Of a stretch of 34,133 nt of DNA, positions 24,058-33,800 are shown piece after piece. Position numbers and translations under genes: made by a program. Every line of letters begins with the position of its first letter. The stretch's first letter is position 1. A model generated the notes under the pieces. That model had not been told where the DNA came from. It did no database searches and worked only from the letters and a program-made list of their open reading frames with translations. Source of the DNA: Chloroflexales bacterium ZM16-3 (GTDB lineage: Bacteria; Chloroflexota; Chloroflexia; Chloroflexales; Chloroflexaceae); NCBI GenBank assembly GCA_004138175.2, contig RYFE02000053.1, positions 1-34,133 of the forward strand, read 5' to 3'.

Positions 24058-26859
24058 ATGTCCCGCATCAACCTCCCCGCCACCCAGCCCTTCTACGATG
24101 CCGCCCAGGCATTCGTCGATCTGGCCCTGCGCCAGGATCGCTCGCTGTTCACACCGGGAGTGGCGATCTGGACGAAGGACAACCTCGACGAGTTGCACCG
24201 GCGCTTCAACGACAACCCCGACGAGAGCGGCGGCAGCTTCGCGCAGAAGTTCCAGAAGCAGCTCGCCGGCGCCACCCCGGAGATCTACCAACTCGCCGGC
24301 GAGCTGATCTATGTCCACGTTCTAATCGCTACCGGCAATATCGGCGGCGGGGCCAAGCGCACGCTCATCCACCGTGTGCTCGGCTGGTCGCCACGCGGCG
24401 TGGCCATCCCCAAAGAGCTCGACGCCGCGCTCGACACCGGGCTGGCCCGGGTGGGCACCGCATTCCTGACCTACCGGCCCTTCCAGCTCTGGTTCCTGAT
24501 CGACTTCGCCCGCGCCTGGAAGGGTCTCCCGGCCGATGAGCGCGAGCGGCTGCTCGCCGACCCCTGGGCGTTTAAGGCCATGGTCTTCGCGCTGCCGATC
24601 AGCCGAGCCTACGCCCAGCGCGAGGCCCTGCTGCACATCGTCTACCCTGACACCTTCGAGGCGATCGTCTCGCGGGAGCACAAGCGCGCGTATGCCAACC
24701 TCTTCCGCGACCTGATCGCCACGCCCTCGGGCGACGTGGACCGGGACTTGAAGCAGATCCGCACCGTGCTTGATGCACGCTACGGGCCTGGCCACGGCCT
24801 CTACGCGATCCGCGATGGCAACGTCAACCCGCTTCCGCCGGCCGGCCCGCTGCCGCGCAGCCTCGGCACCGCGCTGAAACCCTATGTGCGCCTCATCGCG
24901 CTGCTCGACGAATCGAGCTACACGCCCGCCCAGATCGTCGAGCGGTTTGGTCGCGTCAGCCCGCCCATCGCGAACCTGGCCGCCCCGCCCGACCCCGAGG
25001 CGCTGGTCGGCGACCTGCTGCGCTTGCGCCTGCTTGAGTCGCTTGCGCCCGACGGCACCTACCGCCGCTGGGCACACCTCAACAGCGCCATCGAGAGCCA
25101 GGTGCTGCGCTACGCCGCGCTGACCCTGCTCGTCCCGCTGGGCGACGGCAGCCACGAGCTCCCAGCGCTGCGTGCGCCCCTTGACGGCGATCCGCATCCC
25201 GCCGCCGCCTGGCCGTACCCCGATGTACTTCTGCCCTGGTATGCTGAGGCTGGCCTGGCGCGACAGATCGAAGATGGGCGCTGGCAGGCCAGCCCGGACG
25301 CCCTCAGCCCCCTGACGGCGACCAACGACTGCGCCCGCGCACTCCACACCTTCCTCGGCTACCTCACGCACGCCCGAGCGGGGCAGGCCGAGATCCCGCC
25401 CATCACCGACGATGCGCTGCCGCCCCTCGACCCCACCGTGCTCGACGAGCGCATTGTCGAGATCCAGCGCGAGCTGCTCATCGACCGCAGCACCATCCTG
25501 CGCATCTACCGCGCCCTCGTATCGGGCAACCACGTCATCCTCAGCGGCCCGCCGGGCACCGGCAAGACCCATCTGGCGAAGCTGCTGCCCCGCGTGCTCT
25601 GGCGGGACGCCGAGCCGGTCGTCCAGCTCACCCTCAGCACCGATCCGCGTCGCTCGCCCACCGATCCGCCGACTGAGCGCCAAGTCTTCCGCGACGGCTA
25701 TGTGGCCGAGGTGGTCACCGCCACCGAGGACTGGGGCGTGCGCAATGTGATCGGCGGGATCGTGCCGCAGCTGGTGCGCGATGGTGACCGGCGGGCGCTC
25801 GCCTACCAGATACGGCACGGCTACCTCACGCGGGCCGTTCTTAGCAACTACACCGGCTATGACGGGATCGCCCCGCCCGCGACCTTCCAGCGCCAGGAGG
25901 TGCAGGACGGCACCGCGCGCTGCCGCGGGCGCTGGCTGGTGATCGACGAGTTCACGCGGGCACCCATCGACGCCGCCTTCGGCAGCCTGCTGACCACCCT
26001 GGGCGGTCAGCGCAGCCCGCTGGCGGTGCCCACAGACGATGGCGAGGTGCAGGTGCCTCTCCCGCGCGACTTCCGCATCATCGGCACGCTCAACAGCTTC
26101 GACCGGCACTTCCTCAACCAGATCAGCGAAGCGATGAAGCGGCGCTTTACCTTCATTGATGTGCTACCGCCAGGGCTGGCCCTCGCCGCCGCAGAGCGTG
26201 GGGCGGCGGCCACGCGCGCGCTGCGCAGCCTGGATGCGCAAGGACTCCTTGATATCACCGAGGATACGGCTGAGGGCCGGCTGATCTGGGAGGATGTGGT
26301 CACGATCACGCGGGCCGAACATGCGGAAGGCGAAGCCCCCAGCTACACCCTGGGCTGGGACGACGCGGACGGGCAGGCGGCATTGGACTCCTTCTGGCGG
26401 ATCTTCGGTGCGATCCGCGTCTACCGCCAGCTGGGCACGGCCCAGGCCGAGACCGTGTGCAGCGCACTGTTCAGCGGCCACATGATTGGGATGTCCTGGG
26501 CCGAGGCCCTCGACTCCGGCCTCGCTGACACCTTGGCCGACCAGCTCCAGGTCATCGCCCGCGACGAGCAGCGCGTGCTCCTGGCCTACCTCGATCAGGC
26601 GGGCAACCCAGAGCGCTTCGTCGAGCGGGTGCGGCAGATCCTCGGCGGGCTGCCCGCCGCCCGCCAGATCGCCCACCTGACCCACCTACAGAGCGCCGAC
26701 CATCGGCCGGGCAGCGATGTGATCGACGACATTGACGCCACGAAGCTGAGCAAGGATCAGCTCGGGCGCATCTTCACCCTCGATAGCCCCCTCACGATAA
26801 GCGGGCGCGGCCTGTTCGCGCAGCGCCTGCGGTCGTTCGTCGGCGAGCGCGGGCTCTAG
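24058..26859 (+). CDS. McrB-like AAA+ NTPase
   Basis: 933 aa. The AAA+ domain occupies about residues 470-730: Walker A GPPGTGKT at 497-504, Walker B VIDEF near 627-631, then GTLNSFDRHFL near 677-687, the sensor motif resembling the MNxxDR signature of the McrB family, and SEAMKRRFTFID. McrB hydrolyses GTP and drives translocation of the McrC nuclease. The first 450 residues form a long helical region followed by a winged-helix-like stretch and would be the target-recognition part. GGAG near 24043 and ATG 24058 mark the start. It ends one base before the nuclease gene, a typical coupled McrB-McrC arrangement. Whether it reads modified DNA, as classical McrBC does, cannot be seen. Confidence 0.88.
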   Translation: MSRINLPATQPFYDAAQAFVDLALRQDRSLFTPGVAIWTKDNLDELHRRFNDNPDESGGSFAQKFQKQLAGATPEIYQLAGELIYVHVLIATGNIGGGAKRTLIHRVLGWSPRGVAIPKELDAALDTGLARVGTAFLTYRPFQLWFLIDFARAWKGLPADERERLLADPWAFKAMVFALPISRAYAQREALLHIVYPDTFEAIVSREHKRAYANLFRDLIATPSGDVDRDLKQIRTVLDARYGPGHGLYAIRDGNVNPLPPAGPLPRSLGTALKPYVRLIALLDESSYTPAQIVERFGRVSPPIANLAAPPDPEALVGDLLRLRLLESLAPDGTYRRWAHLNSAIESQVLRYAALTLLVPLGDGSHELPALRAPLDGDPHPAAAWPYPDVLLPWYAEAGLARQIEDGRWQASPDALSPLTATNDCARALHTFLGYLTHARAGQAEIPPITDDALPPLDPTVLDERIVEIQRELLIDRSTILRIYRALVSGNHVILSGPPGTGKTHLAKLLPRVLWRDAEPVVQLTLSTDPRRSPTDPPTERQVFRDGYVAEVVTATEDWGVRNVIGGIVPQLVRDGDRRALAYQIRHGYLTRAVLSNYTGYDGIAPPATFQRQEVQDGTARCRGRWLVIDEFTRAPIDAAFGSLLTTLGGQRSPLAVPTDDGEVQVPLPRDFRIIGTLNSFDRHFLNQISEAMKRRFTFIDVLPPGLALAAAERGAAATRALRSLDAQGLLDITEDTAEGRLIWEDVVTITRAEHAEGEAPSYTLGWDDADGQAALDSFWRIFGAIRVYRQLGTAQAETVCSALFSGHMIGMSWAEALDSGLADTLADQLQVIARDEQRVLLAYLDQAGNPERFVERVRQILGGLPAARQIAHLTHLQSADHRPGSDVIDDIDATKLSKDQLGRIFTLDSPLTISGRGLFAQRLRSFVGERGL

Positions 26860-26860
26860 C

Positions 26861-29164
26861 ATGGCATCCGCACCATCACCTACAGAGGTCGCCGCCTACG
26901 GCGCGATGCAGGCACGGCTCGTCGCCCTGCTCCTCCGCTACGACGAGCGCGGCTTTGGTCGGATGATCGGCGCGCGGACGCGCCAGGCATCTGAGCAGGA
27001 TACGCTGGCGCTCCGGCGCTACCGCGACCTGGGCGCCGTCTTCGTGCTGCGCGACGACCTGTTCGAGGATATCCTGCCGCGCATTGTCCGCCGGCTGAGC
27101 TTCGAGTCACCGCGCGCCATGGTCATCGAGGAGCCGCCCGCGCGCGGCCGCGTCGACTGGGGGCGCACCATCGACGCGGCCTGGGCCGAGCGCCCTGGCG
27201 AGACGCCACTGCTCCTCCACACGCGCCAGCAACGCCGCACCTTTGCGACGCCGGAAAACCTCCTCGCCGTGCTCACCCTGCTGGAGTATCAGGCCGAGGT
27301 GCAGCGGCTGCTTTGGGATGAGCAGATCACCGCCGGCAGCGCGGCCCTACAGCATCCGCTCAACGAGATCAGCGAGCGCTGCGATCGGGAACTGGCCTTC
27401 CCCCAGTTCGCCGGCATCAGGGGAACGGCCCAGCAGATCCTCACGGGGGAAGACGGCGACCCCGAAACGCTGGAGCACCAGGTACGCGAGCGGCTCATCC
27501 CCGGCAGCAATAGCGCCTACGAGGATCTGCTCGCCTGGCGGGCGCGGCTCCGCGCCGTGCGCCTGCTGCGGCGCAGCCCAGCCGACCCGGACGACGTGCT
27601 CGGCGCGAACCCCGAGCGTGACAACTACCTGTATCAGATCTGGATCTTCTACGAGCTCGCGGATCTGCTGCGCGCGCGCGCATGCCTCGATCACATCGAC
27701 CCCCGCCAGGGCCAGATGCACATCCGCTTCCGCTGGGGCGAGGGCGACGACGCGCGCGGCTACGAGTTGCGCCACGACCAGGGCGTGCCGATCCCGCCCG
27801 CGCGCTGGGGGGCTGAACCCCTGCGACGCCACGCGGTGCCCGGCGTGCGGCCCGACTTCTACCTCTGGCGCGTCAGCCCCGAGACCGTACGGGTCGAGCA
27901 CCACGGAAAACTCTTCTGGCGCGAGCCTGGCGTGGTCTGGGATGCCAAGTACTACCGCGAGCGAGAGACATCCGCAGCGCCATCATCGCCGGTCAAGCGC
28001 ATGATCGCCGACCTCACGCTGCTCGGTGAGGGACGCGGCACCCTGCTCTTCGCGTTCCTGACGGGAGGGGCCACGACCACAAGCCAGGGGCGGAGCTATC
28101 GCCTTCGCCCCGCGGATCGCGATCAGAGTATCGTCCCCGATCAGCAGGTGGCCGTCCAGCCGCTCTGCCCAGATACGGATCTGCATGATGTGCAGACGAC
28201 TCTGATGGCCTTGCTCAATGTGGCCCATGCACGGCTGCGCGAGCCGCGCATACCGCGCTGCCAGGGCGTATTCCTGGACACCTTGAGCGTGGCCGAGCGC
28301 GGCGCGCTGCTCGGGCGCGATGGGGAGATCCTCGCCCCAGACCTAGTCTGCCCCAAGCCCCACATCGGCCCGTGGCGCGTCGACCTCGTGAACCGTAACG
28401 CGCACTGCTGCCGTGACGGGCGGCTCTGCCACATCATCAGCCAGCCGGGGGCGGCGCCACCGGTGCGGCCCCCGCGCAATGCGCGCGAGCTGCTCACGGA
28501 GCTTGAGCGACTCTTCGAGGCGGGCGACCTCGACACACTCGATGAGGATGCCGTCGAACGCGTCATGAGCCGCATCGAGGCCCTGAGCCGTCGTTTTGCC
28601 GAGATCACCGGGGCGCTGAAGGATTTGAGACGCTACGAGGCCAAGCTGGGCGACATCGGGCTTGACCGCACGCTGCACCTGCTGGGAGCCACCGAGCGCG
28701 AGTCGCTTGCCCTGGCGATCTACCTGCGCGACCAGCTCGACGAGGTGGGGGCGAACGATTACTCCGCCTCGATCATCCACGTCGCGCGCGTGCTGGAGCG
28801 CGAGCTGCAGCGCCGCATCCTGTCTATCCCCGGCGTCAGCGGTGCTGACTTCCCGCACGGGAAGCCAACCCTCGGCACCCTTGGAGGAGTGTACCGGAGA
28901 AATCCAGCCCTCTGGGGCACGATCACGGCGCACCTGAGTCAGGTCTGGGTGAGCCGCGTGGACCCCGACGACTCCGCATTTGCCGTCAGTGTGGAGCAGC
29001 TGATCATAGAGGTCGAGCAGCTCGTGCGGGTACGCAACGAGGCCGCGCATACCACGCCGATCCCCCGCGACCGCTTCCGCACCATCCTGCGGGCTCTGTG
29101 CGATGGCGGCCCACTGCGCGTCGGCGCGCTCAATGTGCTGCTTACCGCCTGGCCCCTCTCATAG
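26861..29164 (+). CDS. McrC-like PD-(D/E)XK nuclease (DUF2357-type) with HEPN-like C-terminus
   Basis: 767 aa. The middle carries a PD-(D/E)XK core: Asp332 in VRPDFYLW, then D361-A-K363 in VWDAKYYRER, the form usual in DUF2357/McrC-type nucleases that partner McrB. The C-terminal 120 residues are helical and contain R725-N-E-A-A-H730 after VEQLVRV. This fits the Rx4H motif of HEPN domains, many of which are RNases. The N-terminal 300 residues are unassigned and probably include the DUF2357 beta-barrel-like part. It starts 1 bp after the McrB-like gene stop, so the two are translationally coupled. The HEPN call rests on the motif and its helical surroundings only. It is the last clear gene of the block; the next clear promoter-like gap follows. 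Confidence 0.85.
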   Translation: MASAPSPTEVAAYGAMQARLVALLLRYDERGFGRMIGARTRQASEQDTLALRRYRDLGAVFVLRDDLFEDILPRIVRRLSFESPRAMVIEEPPARGRVDWGRTIDAAWAERPGETPLLLHTRQQRRTFATPENLLAVLTLLEYQAEVQRLLWDEQITAGSAALQHPLNEISERCDRELAFPQFAGIRGTAQQILTGEDGDPETLEHQVRERLIPGSNSAYEDLLAWRARLRAVRLLRRSPADPDDVLGANPERDNYLYQIWIFYELADLLRARACLDHIDPRQGQMHIRFRWGEGDDARGYELRHDQGVPIPPARWGAEPLRRHAVPGVRPDFYLWRVSPETVRVEHHGKLFWREPGVVWDAKYYRERETSAAPSSPVKRMIADLTLLGEGRGTLLFAFLTGGATTTSQGRSYRLRPADRDQSIVPDQQVAVQPLCPDTDLHDVQTTLMALLNVAHARLREPRIPRCQGVFLDTLSVAERGALLGRDGEILAPDLVCPKPHIGPWRVDLVNRNAHCCRDGRLCHIISQPGAAPPVRPPRNARELLTELERLFEAGDLDTLDEDAVERVMSRIEALSRRFAEITGALKDLRRYEAKLGDIGLDRTLHLLGATERESLALAIYLRDQLDEVGANDYSASIIHVARVLERELQRRILSIPGVSGADFPHGKPTLGTLGGVYRRNPALWGTITAHLSQVWVSRVDPDDSAFAVSVEQLIIEVEQLVRVRNEAAHTTPIPRDRFRTILRALCDGGPLRVGALNVLLTAWPLS

Positions 29165-29238
29165 CGCGCATTTGCGCACCGGATCTGGGCTACACTGAGA
29201 GGAGCAGATCACCAGACATCAAGTCGACGGACGAGCCA

Positions 29239-29490
29239 ATGACGCCAGAAGCACATGGAGCAAACCAGCACGTACCAGGAGGATACGTGCTTGCCGAACA
29301 GCAACGGCTCATCGAGGGATGGCTCCCGTTGGCGCAGGACGCGAATCAACAGTACGGCTGGCAGCTCGACGGCCCCGCGTTGGAAGCGTTGATCATCGCC
29401 GCAGCACCAACGCTCGTACAAGCGCCGAGCGCCCTCGCGGCCCGCGCCAGCTTGTGGCATGTGCATTGCCAGGAGACAACGTCGGTATAG
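29239..29490 (+). CDS. Small hypothetical protein
   Basis: 83 aa, no family recognised. The sequence is Ala/Gln-rich, helical and mildly acidic (EQQRLIEGWLPLAQDANQ). The start ATG 29239 has only a weak GGACGAG upstream. It follows the nuclease gene by 74 bp. It could be real or a chance open frame in GC-rich DNA. Confidence 0.35.
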   Translation: MTPEAHGANQHVPGGYVLAEQQRLIEGWLPLAQDANQQYGWQLDGPALEALIIAAAPTLVQAPSALAARASLWHVHCQETTSV

Positions 29491-29547
29491 AGCCAGCTCT
29501 TTGGCCCCGACCGACATGCGTGTCACCGTTTGTGAGAGGTTGCCGCG

Positions 29548-29700
29548 ATGAGCGAGACCTGGCTATTCTTTGTCGAGATCCTCAAGCTGATCGTGCTGTT
29601 CACCATGGTGCTTGCGCCGTTCGCCTGGAAACCTCATTGCGACCGGGGGGACAGCGTCTTCCTCCGCGTCAGCATGATCATCAGCGTCTATGGTATATGA
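29548..29700 (+). CDS. Possible 50-aa single-TM protein
   Basis: ATG 29548 with GAGAGGT about 8 bases upstream opens a 50-residue frame with one hydrophobic helix (about residues 4-24, ILKLIVLFTMVLAPFAW) and a short basic tail. It is not recognised. Small membrane proteins occur beside defence modules, but the frame is short enough to be accidental. The rest of 29491-29839 shows nothing else. Confidence 0.4.
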   Translation: MSETWLFFVEILKLIVLFTMVLAPFAWKPHCDRGDSVFLRVSMIISVYGI

Positions 29701-29839
29701 CAACGATTCACGACAAACTGGGCCATTTATCCTAACGTTACTCTGTATCCCCCGTGTTCCTACCGTGAAAACCGCTTTTCCATCGAATAGCCTGACTACG
29801 TCCGCAAACCACATCCCCCACCACGATCCAGGAGGCACT

Positions 29840-30670
29840 ATGTCCCGCTCGCTTCTCATCCTCACCATCACCATCATTCTCGCCGGCTGCGGCGCACAGC
29901 CCGCCGCCCAGGCACCCGTCGAAGTCACCCGCGTCGTGAAGCAGGAAGTCACCCGCGAAGTTCTGGTGGTTCAGACCCAGGTTATCGTCGTAACCGCCAC
30001 CCCGGAGCCAGCATCGCCCACCGCTGCGGCGACCCCGGAGCCAACGGCGGTGCCCAAACCGACGGCGGTGCCCGAGCCGACGGCGGTGCCTGAGCCGACG
30101 GCGGTGCCTGAGCCGACGGCGGTGCCTCTGCTGCCGGAGGGTGAAACCGTACCAGGGAGGATCATGCGCACCATCCGTATTTTCGATATCCCCAATGAGG
30201 CCGAGGGGAAAGTGGTCATCAATGCCGTCCCTGGCAATACCGTTGACGTACTCTACCGAGGTGGGCAGTGGTATCAGGTGCAGGGCAAGTCGGGCAGCGG
30301 GGAAACCGTCACCGGCTGGGTGTACAAGGACTGGATCAAGATCGCACCCGAGGATGCGGTGCGACTTCAGCCGAACCCCGACCCGCTGCCGGTACTTGTC
30401 TCGAAGATCGCCCAGTCACGCAGCAATGGCTACGAGTACTGGAGCGGAACGGTGATGAACGTTGGCGCAAAGACTGCTTACGATGTGCAAGTTGAGATTA
30501 CTATAAGGGGAAGTGTCGGGAGCACAGAGACACGTGCAGCGCAAGGCGTCGCCTTTGTCTCCACGCGCAACCTGGAGCCGGGGCAGTCGGCGACATTTAC
30601 GGTTCGGACGAACTGGGTGTCGTCGGATGGCGTCTACTACGACTACAAGGTACTCTGGACGGAGCGGTAG
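29840..30670 (+). CDS. Lipoprotein with PEPTAV repeats, SH3-like domain and FxLYD-like domain
   Basis: 276 aa, exported and lipid-anchored. The signal peptide ends in the lipobox LAGC (Cys17). A Thr/Pro/Glu-rich spacer with repeated EPTAVP units (about 54-97) follows, then a bacterial SH3-like domain (about 105-170: RIFDIPNEAEGKVV ... GWVYKDWIKI) and a C-terminal beta-sandwich resembling FxLYD (about 185-275: GTVMNVGAKTAYDVQVEI ... LEPGQSATFTV). ATG 29840 has AGGAGG about 6 bases upstream. It probably sits on the outer face of the membrane, binding wall material or partners. It is separated from the nuclease gene by about 670 bp and likely has its own promoter, so it is probably not part of the block. 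Confidence 0.82.
   Translation: MSRSLLILTITIILAGCGAQPAAQAPVEVTRVVKQEVTREVLVVQTQVIVVTATPEPASPTAAATPEPTAVPKPTAVPEPTAVPEPTAVPEPTAVPLLPEGETVPGRIMRTIRIFDIPNEAEGKVVINAVPGNTVDVLYRGGQWYQVQGKSGSGETVTGWVYKDWIKIAPEDAVRLQPNPDPLPVLVSKIAQSRSNGYEYWSGTVMNVGAKTAYDVQVEITIRGSVGSTETRAAQGVAFVSTRNLEPGQSATFTVRTNWVSSDGVYYDYKVLWTER
30038..30127. repeat. 18-bp tandem repeat coding for EPTAVP
   Basis: Five units of an 18-bp sequence close to GAGCCGACGGCGGTGCCT, the last three nearly identical, inside the lipoprotein spacer. The unit is a multiple of three, so unit loss or gain changes the spacer length without a frameshift. Confidence 0.85.
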
Positions 30671-30718
30671 ATGCCTATTCCATCGCAACAGATCGTGCAT
30701 CTAGCGAAGCTATAGTGA

Positions 30719-30805
30719 CCGGAAACGGGTTTGGTCATCCTGTAGGAGACACGCCATTCCGCATCAGGAAGCCGGAGATACGAACGAACTAAACCTGTTT
30801 CCGAG
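30719..30805. promoter_or_regulatory. Inverted repeat upstream of the 30860 gene
   Basis: GGAAACGGGTTT at 30721-30732 and its near-exact reverse complement AAACCTGTTTCC at 30791-30802 (one mismatch) are about 60 bp apart. TATAGT at about 30809 could be a -10 box directly after it. Together these may form an operator-promoter region, but no -35 is convincing. Confidence 0.3.
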
Positions 30806-30859
30806 CAGTATAGTACAAGCCACACTCATTCCAAATGGCCGCGTATATGAGGAAGAAGG

Positions 30860-33800
30860 ATGAGCAGACACCAGCACCTCACCGAGTTACTCGACAAGCT
30901 CAATAGTCATCTCACTCGTCTCGCCGATAGCCTAGAGGAAGCTGCTCTAGCCCTCCGCATCGATACAACCCTCCCTGATCATCAGCTAGCGCAGCAGATT
31001 GATGCAGCTCGTACTGACCTAGCCGAGCTAGCAGGCCAAGCCAACGCACAGGCAGCGCACTATGGGCTAGCGATTGACGCACAAAGCCTGACATCGCTAC
31101 CCGCCGTGATCGCCCTGATCACGCAGATCACAGCGGCTAGCCTTGTTCTAGAGGAAGAGCAAGCGCAGGCACGCCAATGGTTAGCCCAAGTGCAAAATCT
31201 CCGTTATAACGGGGGTAGTGATTTTGAACCATTGGCCAAGGTCCAAGCCGAGGCCCAGCGGTTGACTACAGCGCTTGATGCGGGAGATATGACTGATCTC
31301 CCCTTGATCATCGCTGGTACACATCCGCTGGTCTCCTTAGTGCGACTGGTAACGGAACGGGAGCAGTTGACATTTGAGGAGATGGATCTGCTTGATGCTC
31401 GCGTTCGACAAGATCTGAATAGGATGCTGGCAGTTGCCGCAACGAGTGGGCGACTCACGCTTGTTGTGCCCATCGTTCTCATGGAGACTCCTCAAGCTGA
31501 ATCACATCCTCCAATAGACGACACCGATGGAAATCTGCCGAGGGATGAGGTAGCGCTATTCAACCAAGGGAATGAGTCACCAAACCAGTCCGAGATTACG
31601 CCTGATCTGAGGGGGCTGGCGGATACCGCTATAGCAAACGACCCGGATTCAGGCATAACGCGAGAAACAACCTCCATAACTACAGACGATCAGGAATTAC
31701 AGGAATTGATGGTAGTGGCTGAGGATGTTACCGAAGCATCTGATGGAGAGATTCCTCTAGGAGAGGAAGGTTGTGAGGTCGCCGATCTTGCCGATCTGCT
31801 CGACGCGCTCCAACCGCTCGCTATGGTCACCTCAGAGATGAGTGGGCGATCCTGGCGAGCTACGCCAACCGTGATCTCTCCTAACGAGACTACCACTGAG
31901 TCTCTATTGAATGATCAATCTGACCACGAAGTTATGGAGATCACCAATGAAACAGGCACAGCTGTATCGAAAAGGCCAATCCTGAGAGGCATAGAGGCTC
32001 CTCCAGAAGGCATTGCCGAGCGGATCGCCTACGAATTGGTCATGGATAACACCCAGGATCGCAGCGCTGCGATGGAGCAGATCGTCTGGCAGTTGTTGAG
32101 CGATAATCGCGGAGGACTCGCATACCACCTCGTACGACACCTTCATGCCCAAGGCGAGGCGCTAATTGCAACACCTGAAGTCGTACGCGCGGTACTCCTT
32201 GGTGCCACGGTGTGCTACGACATAGGCGACACTGCCTCCCTGCTCAGGAATGATTTCAGTCTGTTCAGTCCACTCAACAACGAGCAGGACGACGAAATGC
32301 TCACGACCGCAGTTATTCTGCGGGCTGCCTCGGCGATCCGCCCCGCCTTGCTGGCACCGAACACCGGTGCCCATACGATCCTACAATCGCTGCCATCGTG
32401 TCCTGGGCTCGCACGATTCTCTGACTACTGCGCGGTGATCGCGAGCTATGGCGCAAACCTTAAGCCGCTCAATACAACGAACCTGTTGCTTGCACACGAT
32501 AAGGCCAGTTGGCAGACTGAGCTTGATGCCCTACAGCGCGAGGTACGGGTCTGGAGCAGTCAAGCGAACTTCCGCACCATCAAATTCGAGCGCGCCAGCC
32601 GTGTTTGGAAATTCTGGCAGCAGCCGAATGGGCTGATTGCGCGGCTTATGAAAATTGTGCAGGAGAATGACTCGACGCAACTCGACCTAGTGCGCCATGA
32701 GATCAATAGACTGTCTGACCTCGAAGAGATCCGACACGAGGTACATACCACCGAGCGGAGGGCGATCGGACAGACGCAACGTGGTATTGATCCGATTACC
32801 GGCGCAGCACTTACGCAAATCCGGCAATATGCCGGGCAGGCACTGGATTTTGCCCGCCGCTGGGTGGTTTTACATAGTAGCCGGCCGGATAGCAAACGAG
32901 ATTACCTCCAGCAACAGGCTGAGCAACTGCGGGCACAGGTCGTCGAACTTCAGAGCGCCGTGTTAGCTGAACTCGATCACTATGCCACGCATCAGTCGCC
33001 GCTCAAGCCACCACTTGCAGCAGCGATTGCATGCTGCAGGAGGACGATAACGCACATTAGCACCCTCTTTGAAGAAATGAGTGAATTGCAGACTGAAGAA
33101 GTCCTGCCCCGTTATACCCTCCACTTCGATCTGCTACGGAGCACCAGCATTACCACCAACGACGATTGGGAGCCAACGCTGCCGTCAGATCAGTTCGAAC
33201 TGGCACTTCTCGACGCAATCATCCGGCTCTGCCTGCCCTGGGGAACGGTGCTGGAAGAATGGAGTGTATTGCGTGACCATGAAATGACCGGGCGAATTAT
33301 TACGGGTCTTACGGCCCTCAGCTATCCACAGGAAGAGATAGCGCAGCTTGAGCAGCGTCGCAGCAGACATCTGGAGGAGTGTCGGGATGCGCTGCACAGC
33401 GATATCGAGGTGACCCGACGCGAGATTGAAAGCGCTGTTGCCTATGGCATACTGCGTGAGACCGAACGCCTCAACCTCATTGCCGACATCCAGGCGATCG
33501 AGAACGAGTTACCGAATACGCGGCTTTTTATCGCGTCACATACAAAGCTCGTCGATATTCGTCAGGACATTGCCGATGAGCGGCAACGGCGATTAGAGAG
33601 TACACGCCAGCGACTCACGAGCAGCAAAATCGGCCCTGATCACCCTGCTTATACACGGATCAATGCCCTGCTGGCCGATGGTGACGATCTCACTGCCAAC
33701 GAATATATTGATATGGCGAGTGATGGGCGACCGCTTCCTGATCCCCAGCCCGAACGTGACCTGTTCGACGCCTTTTTTCCGGACGTTGTTATGAAACTCT

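Noticed and set aside
24322-26109. 595-aa minus-strand open frame opposite the McrB-like gene
   Set aside because: Opposes the Walker A and B motifs of a certain gene and has no recognisable domain.
29164-29185. Terminator after the nuclease gene
   Set aside because: The GCGC/GCGC pairing around 29166 is only about 4 bp with no T-run.
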